Notes under the pieces: generated by a model
Told to the model about the DNA's origin: nothing
Database searches by the model: none
Seen by the model: only the letters and a program-made list of their open reading frames with translations
Made by a program: the position numbers and the translations under genes
DNA from: a virus
IMG/VR virus record: IMGVR_UViG_3300046811_000055
Coordinates: 1-55,389 of that record
Strand: one strand, 5' to 3'
DNA: 55,389 nt
In this document: piece by piece, positions 29,117 through 37,112 of the stretch
Numbering within the stretch: the stretch's first letter is position 1
Layout of the letters: the number at the start of each line of letters is the position of its first letter

Positions 29117-32100
29117 CGGCGCCTACCTGTTTTCATCTGAGTGAGCAGCCGACTAAAAGCGGCATCGACATGAGACCGAATCGCTGCGACCTGCTTTTCC
29201 CCGACGTCTCCGTGAACGTTGATGACCAGGTTCACGCCACTACCGCCAACGCCCGTTCCGGGAACGATCGTCTCTGGCCCGTTCTCTCCGAACGTGTACT
29301 GCCGTCCGGACTTGCCCACACCCCAGATCGGCTCGTTGATCACGCCCCCGTTGGCGAACCCCAGCGCGTTTGCGTAGGCGGCCACATGAACGTGGTTGAA
29401 GTGCTCGGCGAACACTGAGGCGTAGAAGTCGGGGCCGACGCGCACGCCGTTCTTCACGAACCACGACGGAGAGTGGATCAGTTCCAGAAGGCGGCCGGAC
29501 ATGGCGTAGAACCCGTTCGCGATCCCGTCCATGTTGCTGCCGATGATGTCTGCGGCCAGGCCCTGGCCGTGATAGTCGTTGGCGCCGGGCCGGAAGCCGC
29601 TCGACACCTGGGCTGTCGGGTCGAACTGACGGGCCACGGCGAGGATCGCGGCGACCGAGTCACCGCCCGGGCCACCGAGGAACGAGGCGCCACCCCCGGT
29701 GAACCAGTCGAGATGGTCCTTCACCCAGGCGGCGATGGCCTCGAACGCCTTCTCCGGCATCCCGATCAGACTCTCGGCCAGCTTGTTGCCGGAGAAGCTT
29801 CGGATGATGTCGTCGATCGGCGTGGCCTTCTTCACCAGATTCACGATGCTGCCGATCGGGTCGGTGATGATCCCGACGATGTCACCGATCAGACCACCAG
29901 CGGCGAACCCCGGGGTGCCCGAGTTGATCGCCTCCAGCAAGCCGAGATTCTTGCTCGTGGCCTTGGCGTTGACGACGTACTCACCGTTGCTCACCCGCGC
30001 CGTGGGAACGCCTCCGGCGGCCAGGCCGAGAATCGAGTCCGACGTCCCGGTGCCCGGGCCCCGGAGGAGACCACCGCCGGCCAGGGCCTGGAGGTGACTG
30101 AGGTTCGCGCTGTGGCCGAGCCATCCGGTCACGGTGTTGAGTCGGTCGATGATCCCCTCGTTGATCACCTTGTTGATCACAAAGTTCACGGGCGTCTTGG
30201 CGAGTTCCTGAATGCGGTTCCAGGCCTGGCCGATCAGGTCGACGCCGGAGCGGAAGGCCGGCGCTACCGTACCGGTGATGAAGTTTCCCAGCGCCGTGAA
30301 GATCGGCTTGATCCCGTTGTTCCACACGTTGCTGATCAGATCTCGGATGCCGTTCCATACCGGCTCGATCGTGTTGTGCCAGAACGTTGTGAACACGTCG
30401 GACAACGGGCCCTTGATGAATCCTACGACTGCGTCGTAGATGGCCTTGGTGTGCGTCCACCACGCTGAGACGATCGCACTGATGCCCTCGAATACCAGCT
30501 TGCAGGTCTCCTGGAAGCCCTTGATCAGGGGGGCGAGTGTGATTTGGATGAACGCGACCCAGAGCTTGAAGATATTTTCGACCACAATCCACGCGTCTTT
30601 AACGATCACGCCGATTGTCTGGAATGCCGGTTCAAAGATGTTATGCCATAGCCACATCACCACTGGGGCGATGACGTTTTTAATGATCGCTTCAAACAGG
30701 TTGAACTCGATCTGGATTCCGGCCCACCAGAGTTTCACCACTGAGAGCAGGGCGTTGAATCCGCCCTCGATCGAGGCCCATGCGGGCTGGATCGCGTTTG
30801 TCCACAGCCATTGAGCTGCGTCTCCGACCGCCTTGGCTGCCGAAGCGATGCCGTCGAAGGCTGGTTGGATCACCGAGTGCCAGAGGAACAGCGTTGCGGT
30901 TTTGATTCCCTCCCATGCGGCAATCACCGCATCGTGGAACCAGCCGACGTGGTTGAAGGCGAGAACAACTCCGGCCACAAGAGCCGCCACGGCCACCACG
31001 ACAAGCCCGATGGGGTTGGCCGCCATGGCTGCATCGAGTAGGACCCACGCTTCCGCGAACGATCGAACCTGCGACGCGAGTTGGATGAATGCGATGGCCG
31101 TCTGGATTGCAGCCCATGCCTTCTGGACGACGATGACGGCCTCGATCGCCAGTTTCAGTGTGGCGATGGTTCCGACGAACGCGATGATCGCAGCCTTGTT
31201 GTTGTTCAGCACGGTGGCGAATCCAGCGATGTCCTGACCGAACTGGCGGACGATCACGCCTGCCTTCTCGAAGCCACCAACCAGGCCATCGCTGGTGACG
31301 TCCCCGGACTTGAGCGAGGCGAAGAACGCGCGAACGGCCAGGCCAGCCGTGTTCAAACCGCCCGTGAATCCATCGATCGGGCCCTTGCCTTGCAGGCCGG
31401 CGATGAACTCCTTGATCCCGGGAACGACCTGACCCGTGACGATGTGCACAAGGCTCGTGAAGGCAGGCAAGAGCGCGGCGCCGATGGTCGACTTCAGGTC
31501 ATCGAACTGGGCAGTCAGAATCCGCTGCTGGTTGGCTAGACCGCCCGACGTCCGGGCGAAGTCGCCTTGCGCCGTCTTGGTCTGGTCGAGCACGAGGGCG
31601 TATGTGGCCTGCGCCTTCTGAGCAGGCGTCAAGGCGTCCTTGACGCTGGAAATCAGCCCGAGCTTCATCGCTTCGGTCTGAAGCGTAGCGGCGTTGATGT
31701 TGACGCCGTACTGACGGAGCGGCTCGGTCTCGCCAACCAGCCCGGAGCGGAGCGCCTCCAGTGCTTGCTCGGGTGAGGTGTTGTTGAACGACGCGAGGTC
31801 TCCGGCCAACTTGACCATGCTCGTGGACATCTTCGCGGCTTCGGGGCCAGGGAGCTTCAGCGCGACGAAGAGGTTTCCGAGCGTTCCTACGGCATCGAGG
31901 TAGGAGGCCTTGGACAACCCGAGGCTCGTTGCCGACGTCTTGCCGAAGTCGAGCACGGCCTGAGTCGACTTGCCGAAGACGACCTGAACCTTGTTCTGCG
32001 CCTCACTGACATCCGAGGCTGCCTCGATCGTGCTCTTGAAGAACGAGGCGATCTGACCCGTGGCCAAGCCCGCCGCGGCCACGGCGGCAGTTTTCAGCAG

Positions 32101-32244
32101 AGACGAGAACGAGACCCCGAACTGCTTGCCCGCGGCTTCGCCCGCCTTCCGCCCCATCTCGGCGGCAGGCTTGGAGATGCCGTCCGCATCCAGCCCCGAG
32201 GTGTCAGGCCGGATGCGGACGTACGCGTCAGCGAGCGAGACCAT
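29113..32244 (-). CDS. Tape measure protein with M15-like peptidase domain
   Basis: The 1043-aa length, Ala-rich helical N-terminus, central hydrophobic segments (for example NPIGLVVVAVAALVAGVVLAF) and Trp-rich repeats identify the tape measure, which sets tail length and enters the host. Residues about 860-960 hold SGFRPGANDYHGQGLAADI and HFNHVHVA, the His/Asp/His metal triad of VanY/M15 carboxypeptidase-like domains, so it likely opens peptidoglycan locally. At a typical 1.5 Angstrom per residue the tail would be about 150 nm (inference). Confidence 0.93.
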   Translation of the reverse strand: MVSLADAYVRIRPDTSGLDADGISKPAAEMGRKAGEAAGKQFGVSFSSLLKTAAVAAAGLATGQIASFFKSTIEAASDVSEAQNKVQVVFGKSTQAVLDFGKTSATSLGLSKASYLDAVGTLGNLFVALKLPGPEAAKMSTSMVKLAGDLASFNNTSPEQALEALRSGLVGETEPLRQYGVNINAATLQTEAMKLGLISSVKDALTPAQKAQATYALVLDQTKTAQGDFARTSGGLANQQRILTAQFDDLKSTIGAALLPAFTSLVHIVTGQVVPGIKEFIAGLQGKGPIDGFTGGLNTAGLAVRAFFASLKSGDVTSDGLVGGFEKAGVIVRQFGQDIAGFATVLNNNKAAIIAFVGTIATLKLAIEAVIVVQKAWAAIQTAIAFIQLASQVRSFAEAWVLLDAAMAANPIGLVVVAVAALVAGVVLAFNHVGWFHDAVIAAWEGIKTATLFLWHSVIQPAFDGIASAAKAVGDAAQWLWTNAIQPAWASIEGGFNALLSVVKLWWAGIQIEFNLFEAIIKNVIAPVVMWLWHNIFEPAFQTIGVIVKDAWIVVENIFKLWVAFIQITLAPLIKGFQETCKLVFEGISAIVSAWWTHTKAIYDAVVGFIKGPLSDVFTTFWHNTIEPVWNGIRDLISNVWNNGIKPIFTALGNFITGTVAPAFRSGVDLIGQAWNRIQELAKTPVNFVINKVINEGIIDRLNTVTGWLGHSANLSHLQALAGGGLLRGPGTGTSDSILGLAAGGVPTARVSNGEYVVNAKATSKNLGLLEAINSGTPGFAAGGLIGDIVGIITDPIGSIVNLVKKATPIDDIIRSFSGNKLAESLIGMPEKAFEAIAAWVKDHLDWFTGGGASFLGGPGGDSVAAILAVARQFDPTAQVSSGFRPGANDYHGQGLAADIIGSNMDGIANGFYAMSGRLLELIHSPSWFVKNGVRVGPDFYASVFAEHFNHVHVAAYANALGFANGGVINEPIWGVGKSGRQYTFGENGPETIVPGTGVGGSGVNLVINVHGDVGEKQVAAIRSHVDAAFSRLLTQMKTGRRR

Positions 32245-32489
32245 TACCGCTTCCTTCCCAGGCCAACAGCTAGGCGTCGCTCGTCATTGGCAGACATGCC
32301 CTCGGCACCGACGTCGCCATTGAGGTAGTCGGTGAACAACTCAAGGGCCTTGTCGACGTCGGGCAGATTGTCCGTGTCCCAGTCCTCGGGGTCAGTGGCC
32401 TGCGCCATGCGAGCGGCAATGACCTGCCGCTCGCGCAACGTGCGCTCCCGGATCTCGTCGGTCCAGAGCGCCTCGGCCACGTCGCACAC
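32244..32489 (-). CDS. Tail assembly chaperone, frameshift extension
   Basis: This frame is -1 relative to the 169-aa chaperone gene just upstream and stays open through its 3' end, reading DGAAGRLTLAEVCDVAEALW across the upstream stop. This is the usual gpG/gpGT arrangement, in which ribosomal slippage makes a long fusion required for tail assembly. I could not identify a textbook slippery heptamer, so the exact slip point is unknown. No good ribosome site precedes the internal GTG at 32489. Confidence 0.7.
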   Translation of the reverse strand: MCDVAEALWTDEIRERTLRERQVIAARMAQATDPEDWDTDNLPDVDKALELFTDYLNGDVGAEGMSANDERRLAVGLGRKR

Positions 32490-32500
32490 CTCGGCGAGCG

Positions 32501-33010
32501 TCAGCCTGCCTGCCGCTCCATCTGCCGATGCTTGGCCGCTTCCCAGATCGTCATCGCCACGTCCGGGCGTCCCGACTCGTTCTCGATAGCCCGACGGTCC
32601 ATCTCGGTGAGCGGTGAGACCGCGGTGGCCGGCGAGGAGGAGACGTCCGGAGATGTAGCCACGGCGCGCGCCTGCCCATCCGAGGAGCCGGAGGGCTGCA
32701 CCGTAGGGCGCTTGGCCTTCGTCTCCACAACGGCCTTCATGACGGCCATCAGGTCGGTCGAGTCCTGACCGTTGTCGAGCGCTCCCTGCCAGAACGCGTC
32801 GAAGTCCTCGGGCGCGACCACGAGCTTCATCTGACGCTTCATGAACGTCATGGCCTCGGGGCTGTTCTCGTCAAGGCTCTGCGCGTACTCGGCGAAGTCC
32901 ATCAGGACCAGGTCGGTCAGCGAGGGATTGATGCCGATCTCCGTGCCGAACCAGCCGAACGTGTCCCGGACCAGAGGACGGTACGTACCGAAGTCACCAA
33001 TGCTCGCCAT
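32501..33010 (-). CDS. Tail assembly chaperone, 169 aa
   Basis: Placed between the major tail protein and the tape measure, with a helical N-terminus (FGWFGTEIGINPSLTDLVLMDF) and a Ser/Pro linker, this is the gpG-type chaperone. It binds the tape measure during tail assembly and is not in the virion. Start ATG at 33010 in TGATG overlap with the tail-tube gene. Confidence 0.82.
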   Translation of the reverse strand: MASIGDFGTYRPLVRDTFGWFGTEIGINPSLTDLVLMDFAEYAQSLDENSPEAMTFMKRQMKLVVAPEDFDAFWQGALDNGQDSTDLMAVMKAVVETKAKRPTVQPSGSSDGQARAVATSPDVSSSPATAVSPLTEMDRRAIENESGRPDVAMTIWEAAKHRQMERQAG

Positions 33011-33594
33011 CAGATGCGCGCCTGACCGGCGACCCAGAAGATCCAGGGGTAGGTCGGGCTGACCGGGATCTCGAAGTTGAACTCCGCCGGGATGAGCGCG
33101 ACGTTCGGCGCCTTGGCGAACTTGCTCTTGATCGAGCCGCTGGAGATCGTCTGGAACATCACGATGCGCATCGTGTGGTCAAGGGACTCCCACCCGATCA
33201 TGGCCCGGACCTCGGCACCCGGGACGGGCGGGGTGAGGCTGGTGAGCTGCGTGGCGGTGGTGCCCGACACGATCGTGTACGCCCCACCGTTCAGGGCATA
33301 GCTGTAGTTCTTCAGGGCGAAGTGCTGCATCGAGAAGGCGATGGACCCCGACCGGTCGGTGGTGAAGTACTTGATCGGGTCGAAGAACTCGGCGGACTTG
33401 ACCGGCTCGACCTTGATCTCGTAGTTGAACTCCGAGCCGTCGTCGGTGGCCCCGAGGGAAAGCCACGCGACCGGCCACGCGTCGGTGAAGACGGAGCCGG
33501 TGACGGTGTTGGTCGGCAGAGTGCTGGCGAGCGGAGCCCAGTACAGGAACCCCGCATCGTTCAGCAGTGACGGAGTGGCGGTAGCACCGGGCAT
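33010..33594 (-). CDS. Major tail tube protein
   Basis: The 194-aa protein (MPGATATPSLLNDAGFLYWAP..., then FNYEIKVEPVKSAEFFDP) has the size and motif order of actinophage major tail proteins and lies directly upstream of the chaperones. It polymerises as the tail tube. One nucleotide separates it from the upstream gene. Confidence 0.9.
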   Translation of the reverse strand: MPGATATPSLLNDAGFLYWAPLASTLPTNTVTGSVFTDAWPVAWLSLGATDDGSEFNYEIKVEPVKSAEFFDPIKYFTTDRSGSIAFSMQHFALKNYSYALNGGAYTIVSGTTATQLTSLTPPVPGAEVRAMIGWESLDHTMRIVMFQTISSGSIKSKFAKAPNVALIPAEFNFEIPVSPTYPWIFWVAGQARI

Positions 33595-33595
33595 C

Positions 33596-33916
33596 TCAGT
33601 TCTCCTTCTTGGCGGCGGCCTTGGCCGGCGCGGGGCGGTTCGTCTTCACGGCAGCGCCGGGGGCGGACCGCATGACAACCTCGTTGTTCGGCACCGTGCA
33701 GGCGGGCTGGCCCGGAAGGTCGGGCGGGCAGTAGTGGCGCAGGGTCACCACGGAGCCGTCGGGGTCGACGTTGCTCGCGGGGATCGGGTGGCCGATGTCG
33801 TAGGCCAGCGTGTTGCCGACCCAGATCTGCTCGGCGGCAGCCCAGGTGCCGTACTCGGCGGACTGCTCGGCGCGGCGGGCTTCCATCGCCACGAAGGGGT
33901 CGACGGGCGTAGTCAT
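33596..33916 (-). CDS. Hypothetical structural-region protein, 106 aa
   Basis: The N-terminus resembles a short helical region and the C-terminus is Ala/Lys-rich (PAKAAAKKEN). ATG at 33916 is chosen because it has GGAGG upstream, although at long spacing. It is upstream of the tail tube gene; role unknown. The 130 nt upstream hold no clear gene. Confidence 0.65.
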   Translation of the reverse strand: MTTPVDPFVAMEARRAEQSAEYGTWAAAEQIWVGNTLAYDIGHPIPASNVDPDGSVVTLRHYCPPDLPGQPACTVPNNEVVMRSAPGAAVKTNRPAPAKAAAKKEN

Positions 33917-34046
33917 GAGAAAAGGCCTCCAAGGCACAACGCGACGGGACATCTGGTAACTGCGTCTTGCGGGTCACGCGTCGCTTGCCTTGCAGGCCTT
34001 ACCTGCCGACAGCGTACGACGGTGGTGCGCGTGAGGAAAGTGGGCA

Positions 34047-34511
34047 TCAGTCCAGAGCTCCGAGGCCCTTGCGCATGTAGCCCTTGTTGCGGCCCTTCTG
34101 GTTCTGGATGCGCCCGTAGTAGGCGGCCTGACTGCTGGCCACCTTCCGGCGCTTGCCCTTCTGGAGCGGGCCGATGATCGCGACCTTGCCCTTGGCGGCC
34201 TTGGATTTGGCGCGCGAGACGACGTCGGCGTAGGGCCCGTCGGCGTCCTGGCTGAGGTAGGTGCCGATCCGGGAGCGGAGGTACCCCGCCTGCCGGCCGT
34301 GACTGCCGTGCGAGCTCACGGGAGCAGCGGCCTTGTCGGCACGTTCCACGACCTTGGCCTTCTTGTAGAGGAACTTCCCGACCGGGCTGTCCTTGGTGGC
34401 CTTGAGCGCGTCGAGGGCGGCTTGGTCCACGACGACCTTCACCGTGACCTTGGTGCCGTTGCGGTCGGTGGTGGTGAACGACTGCGTGAACTTGCCGCCG
34501 GTGCCTACCAC
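34047..34511 (-). CDS. Head-tail joining protein, HK97 gp10-like
   Basis: The 154-aa basic protein, with a Lys-rich C-terminal half and central SHGRQAGYLRSRIG, has the size and position of HK97-gp10-type neck proteins. Recognition is by context rather than by a strong motif. Confidence 0.7.
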   Translation of the reverse strand: MVGTGGKFTQSFTTTDRNGTKVTVKVVVDQAALDALKATKDSPVGKFLYKKAKVVERADKAAAPVSSHGSHGRQAGYLRSRIGTYLSQDADGPYADVVSRAKSKAAKGKVAIIGPLQKGKRRKVASSQAAYYGRIQNQKGRNKGYMRKGLGALD

Positions 34512-34981
34512 AGGACGGCGCTCGTTACCTTGATCTCGAACGAGACCTGCGCGTAGGCGCCGTCTTCGAGCTGGTCCATGACCCAGGAGAACCCGCCGAT
34601 CTCGGCGAGGCCGGGCGGCTGGATTGCACCCTTGAGCGTCCGGTCGGCGCGGATGGCCGCGGTCACGATGTCGTACACCGCCGCGGTGTCGGTTATTTTG
34701 GAGCGCAGGTCGTCGGAGTCACCGTCCCACGTCTGGATGAAGCACGTGATCGCGTAGTCCTCCTGCGGGGTGCCCTCGCCGCCGAAGCGTTCGGTGTTCC
34801 CCTGCACCGCCGACTGATCCTCGTCCTCGGAGTAGCCGACAACGACGAACGTGCGGGGCGGGTCGGTGACGGGCATCGGGCCGTAGTAGACCGTCACGAC
34901 GGGCAGGGCCGAAGACAGCGCCGACGAGACAAGATCGAACGCGCCATTGATCGCTGCGGGGATGCTGGTTGCTCCGGGCAT
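34505..34981 (-). CDS. Tail terminator / completion protein
   Basis: The 158-aa protein (AAINGAFDLVSSALSSALPVVTVYYG...) shows the pattern of tail-completion proteins: N-terminal helix, beta sheet, conserved TWDGDSDDLRSKITD. Located between connector and gp10-like gene. ATG at 34981 in TGATG overlap. Confidence 0.8.
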   Translation of the reverse strand: MPGATSIPAAINGAFDLVSSALSSALPVVTVYYGPMPVTDPPRTFVVVGYSEDEDQSAVQGNTERFGGEGTPQEDYAITCFIQTWDGDSDDLRSKITDTAAVYDIVTAAIRADRTLKGAIQPPGLAEIGGFSWVMDQLEDGAYAQVSFEIKVTSAVLW

Positions 34982-35823
34982 CAGAACATCGCCGCCCTCT
35001 TGGGGCCGAGCAACTCTCGCACCCTGTTCGGGAGTGAGAAGCCCAGCTGGACAGCGGCCATGTCGTCCTCGGGACCGGTGCCACGTGCACGCCGGTTGCG
35101 CCCCTGCTGGCTGTTCCGCCAAAGGTGCGCGGTCAGTTCGAGGTAGGCCAGCCGGATGTTCGGAGGGACGGGCCCTGTCCGGCCGGAGATGTAGACGACG
35201 TCCGCCGTGTCGCCCTGTCCGGTGAACGGGATCGGGTACCCGCCGGCCCCTGTCCGCTCCACGATCCCGGTCGGGATGTCGAATCGGTACGTGGACGGAT
35301 CAAGGGTCACCATCGCCGCGGCCGAGTAGTAGACCTTCAGGGACGTGATGCTAATGACGGGACGGTTGGTCAGGATCAGGCGGTAGCCGTCGATCGACAG
35401 CGTCTCGGTGTACGACGTGGGGACGACGTCACCGACCTCGCGGGTAATCACGGCCTGCGCCGCGTCCATGAAGTCCTGAATCTCGACGTCGTCAGCGGTG
35501 TTCTGCTTGTTCATGTGCAGCTTCGCGTCGGCGAGGCTGGAGATCCGGCGGGTGATGGCCAGCACGTCGAACTGGCCGTCGTCCACGCCGATGGCCGCAC
35601 CGGACGCCGTCCACAGGTAGAGCCAGGTGCCTGCCTGGTTGGTCGTCACATTGCAGGAGTAGGTGCCCGTGCCCGTGTTGGTGATCGTCAGAGTCACGCC
35701 GGAAACGAGCGTGGTGCCGTCAGGTCGGGTGACGGTCAGGCTCATCGTGGCGTTGGTCGGGGCGCCGAGTATGTCGGTGACCGTGGTGTTGAGCACGACC
35801 TGCTGGCCGAGCGTGTAGCTCAT
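34981..35823 (-). CDS. Head-tail connector with N-terminal Ig-like domain
   Basis: Residues about 1-90 form an Ig-like beta domain (TRPDGTTLVSGVTLTITNTG). The rest (from ITRRISSLADAKLHMN) matches phage head-tail adaptor proteins (gp6-like): DDVEIQDFMDAAQAVITREVGDVVP. The fused Ig domain probably decorates the neck. It overlaps the repeat-protein gene by ATGA. Confidence 0.85.
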   Translation of the reverse strand: MSYTLGQQVVLNTTVTDILGAPTNATMSLTVTRPDGTTLVSGVTLTITNTGTGTYSCNVTTNQAGTWLYLWTASGAAIGVDDGQFDVLAITRRISSLADAKLHMNKQNTADDVEIQDFMDAAQAVITREVGDVVPTSYTETLSIDGYRLILTNRPVISITSLKVYYSAAAMVTLDPSTYRFDIPTGIVERTGAGGYPIPFTGQGDTADVVYISGRTGPVPPNIRLAYLELTAHLWRNSQQGRNRRARGTGPEDDMAAVQLGFSLPNRVRELLGPKRAAMF

Positions 35824-37112
35824 CGCGGACCTCCCGGGGCCGAGACTGCGGACAGGAGAGTGCCGGACGGACGGACAGCGGACGTGAGCGGCCAGCGCGC
35901 GGACGGGACAGAGGACAGGACAACGGACGGGACATTGACCCCTGGCTGAAACCCGATCGCGGACAGTGCTCCCGTGGCGGACAGGACAGCCGTCCCCCGG
36001 ATGATCATCGTGGGGACAGCGGACAGGACGCCCGCTCCGGACAGCAGAGCCGTCGCCTGCTGCCTGGCCAGAGCGGACAGCGTCCCCGTGGCGGACAACG
36101 TGGCGTTCACCCCGGCGGACTGACTTCCGGCCGCGGACATCGATCCGGCGCCCGCCATGGTGGCGGAGCCGCTGATCACGACGGAGCCCGCTGCGGTGAG
36201 CACGCCCGCTCCGACCGCCGTGGCAGAGGATCCCTGCGTGGCACTGGCCGTGAGCGAGCCTGCGCCCGCTCCGGTCGACGCCGCTCCCTGGCGGGCTGCC
36301 GCATTCAGGGAAGCCGCTCCGGCCAGCGTGGAAGTTGCGGCCTGCACCGCCGCTGCCGTCAGCGCTCCCGAACCGGCGACAGCGGCGGTAGCTCCTTGGC
36401 CGGCCAGTGCCGACAGCGCGCTCGCGGCGGCCATCGTCGCCGACCCGCTCACGGCCCCGTTGGCCGTGGCCACGAACGTGCCCGAGCCCGTCATCGTGGC
36501 GGTCACGAGTTGGTTGACGACCGAGGACAGCGAACCCGCGCCGGACAGGGTAGCGGATCCCGCGATGAAGGCGGATGCGGACAGTGATCCGGAGCCGGAC
36601 AGGACAGCGGATGAACCTTGCCGGACGGTGCCGGACAGGATGCCCGCTCCGGACAGCGTGGCCGCGCCCGTGATCGCCCCTGCGGCGGACAGGATGCCCG
36701 CCCCGGTGAGGGTGGCCGTACCGGAGACGACCAGCAGGCTTGCGGCGGACAGGGCTCCAGCGCCCGCCATGGTGGCGGATCCGGTGATGATCTGCGTGCC
36801 GGTCGCGGACAGGATGCCCGCACCGGTCATCGTGCCCGTTGCGGACTGAGTGGCCGCGGCGGACAGGGCCCCGGCGCCGGCCATCGTCGCCGCGCCTTGG
36901 ATGCGCTGCACGGCTACTGCGGACAGGGTTCCCGCACCGACGAGGTTGGACGTCGCGCCCTGGGTCGCGGTCGCGGTGAGGGCGCCCGCTCCAGCTTCCA
37001 CGGAGGCCGTGCGCTGCGTCGCAGGAGCGGAGAGCGTACCGGCGCCCGCCATCGTCGCGGTCCCGTTGACGGTGACCGCAGTCGGCTGGCGGAGGAGCAG
37101 GAGGAGCGTCAC
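35820..37112 (-). CDS. Tandem-repeat structural protein, about 20 repeats
   Basis: The 430-aa product is built from roughly 20 copies of a 17-20 residue unit with consensus (S/G)-A-T-M-A-G-A-G-x-L-S-A-x-(A/G)-x-Q, followed by a non-repeat tail of about 40 residues. A regular G-x-G-x-L-x-A pattern suggests a beta-solenoid or extended fibre. It lies among head-connector genes and next to the SGNH hydrolase, so it is likely a virion decoration or fibre. GTG at 37112 (GTGA). The repeats make its DNA rich in GGACAG. Confidence 0.8.
   Translation of the reverse strand: MTLLLLLRQPTAVTVNGTATMAGAGTLSAPATQRTASVEAGAGALTATATQGATSNLVGAGTLSAVAVQRIQGAATMAGAGALSAAATQSATGTMTGAGILSATGTQIITGSATMAGAGALSAASLLVVSGTATLTGAGILSAAGAITGAATLSGAGILSGTVRQGSSAVLSGSGSLSASAFIAGSATLSGAGSLSSVVNQLVTATMTGSGTFVATANGAVSGSATMAAASALSALAGQGATAAVAGSGALTAAAVQAATSTLAGAASLNAAARQGAASTGAGAGSLTASATQGSSATAVGAGVLTAAGSVVISGSATMAGAGSMSAAGSQSAGVNATLSATGTLSALARQQATALLSGAGVLSAVPTMIIRGTAVLSATGALSAIGFQPGVNVPSVVLSSVPSARWPLTSAVRPSGTLLSAVSAPGGPR

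Noticed and set aside
35845-36860. Regular repeats that look like a CRISPR or satellite array
   Set aside because: Repeats vary in length and sequence and are in frame with the tandem-repeat protein; there are no constant-length spacers.
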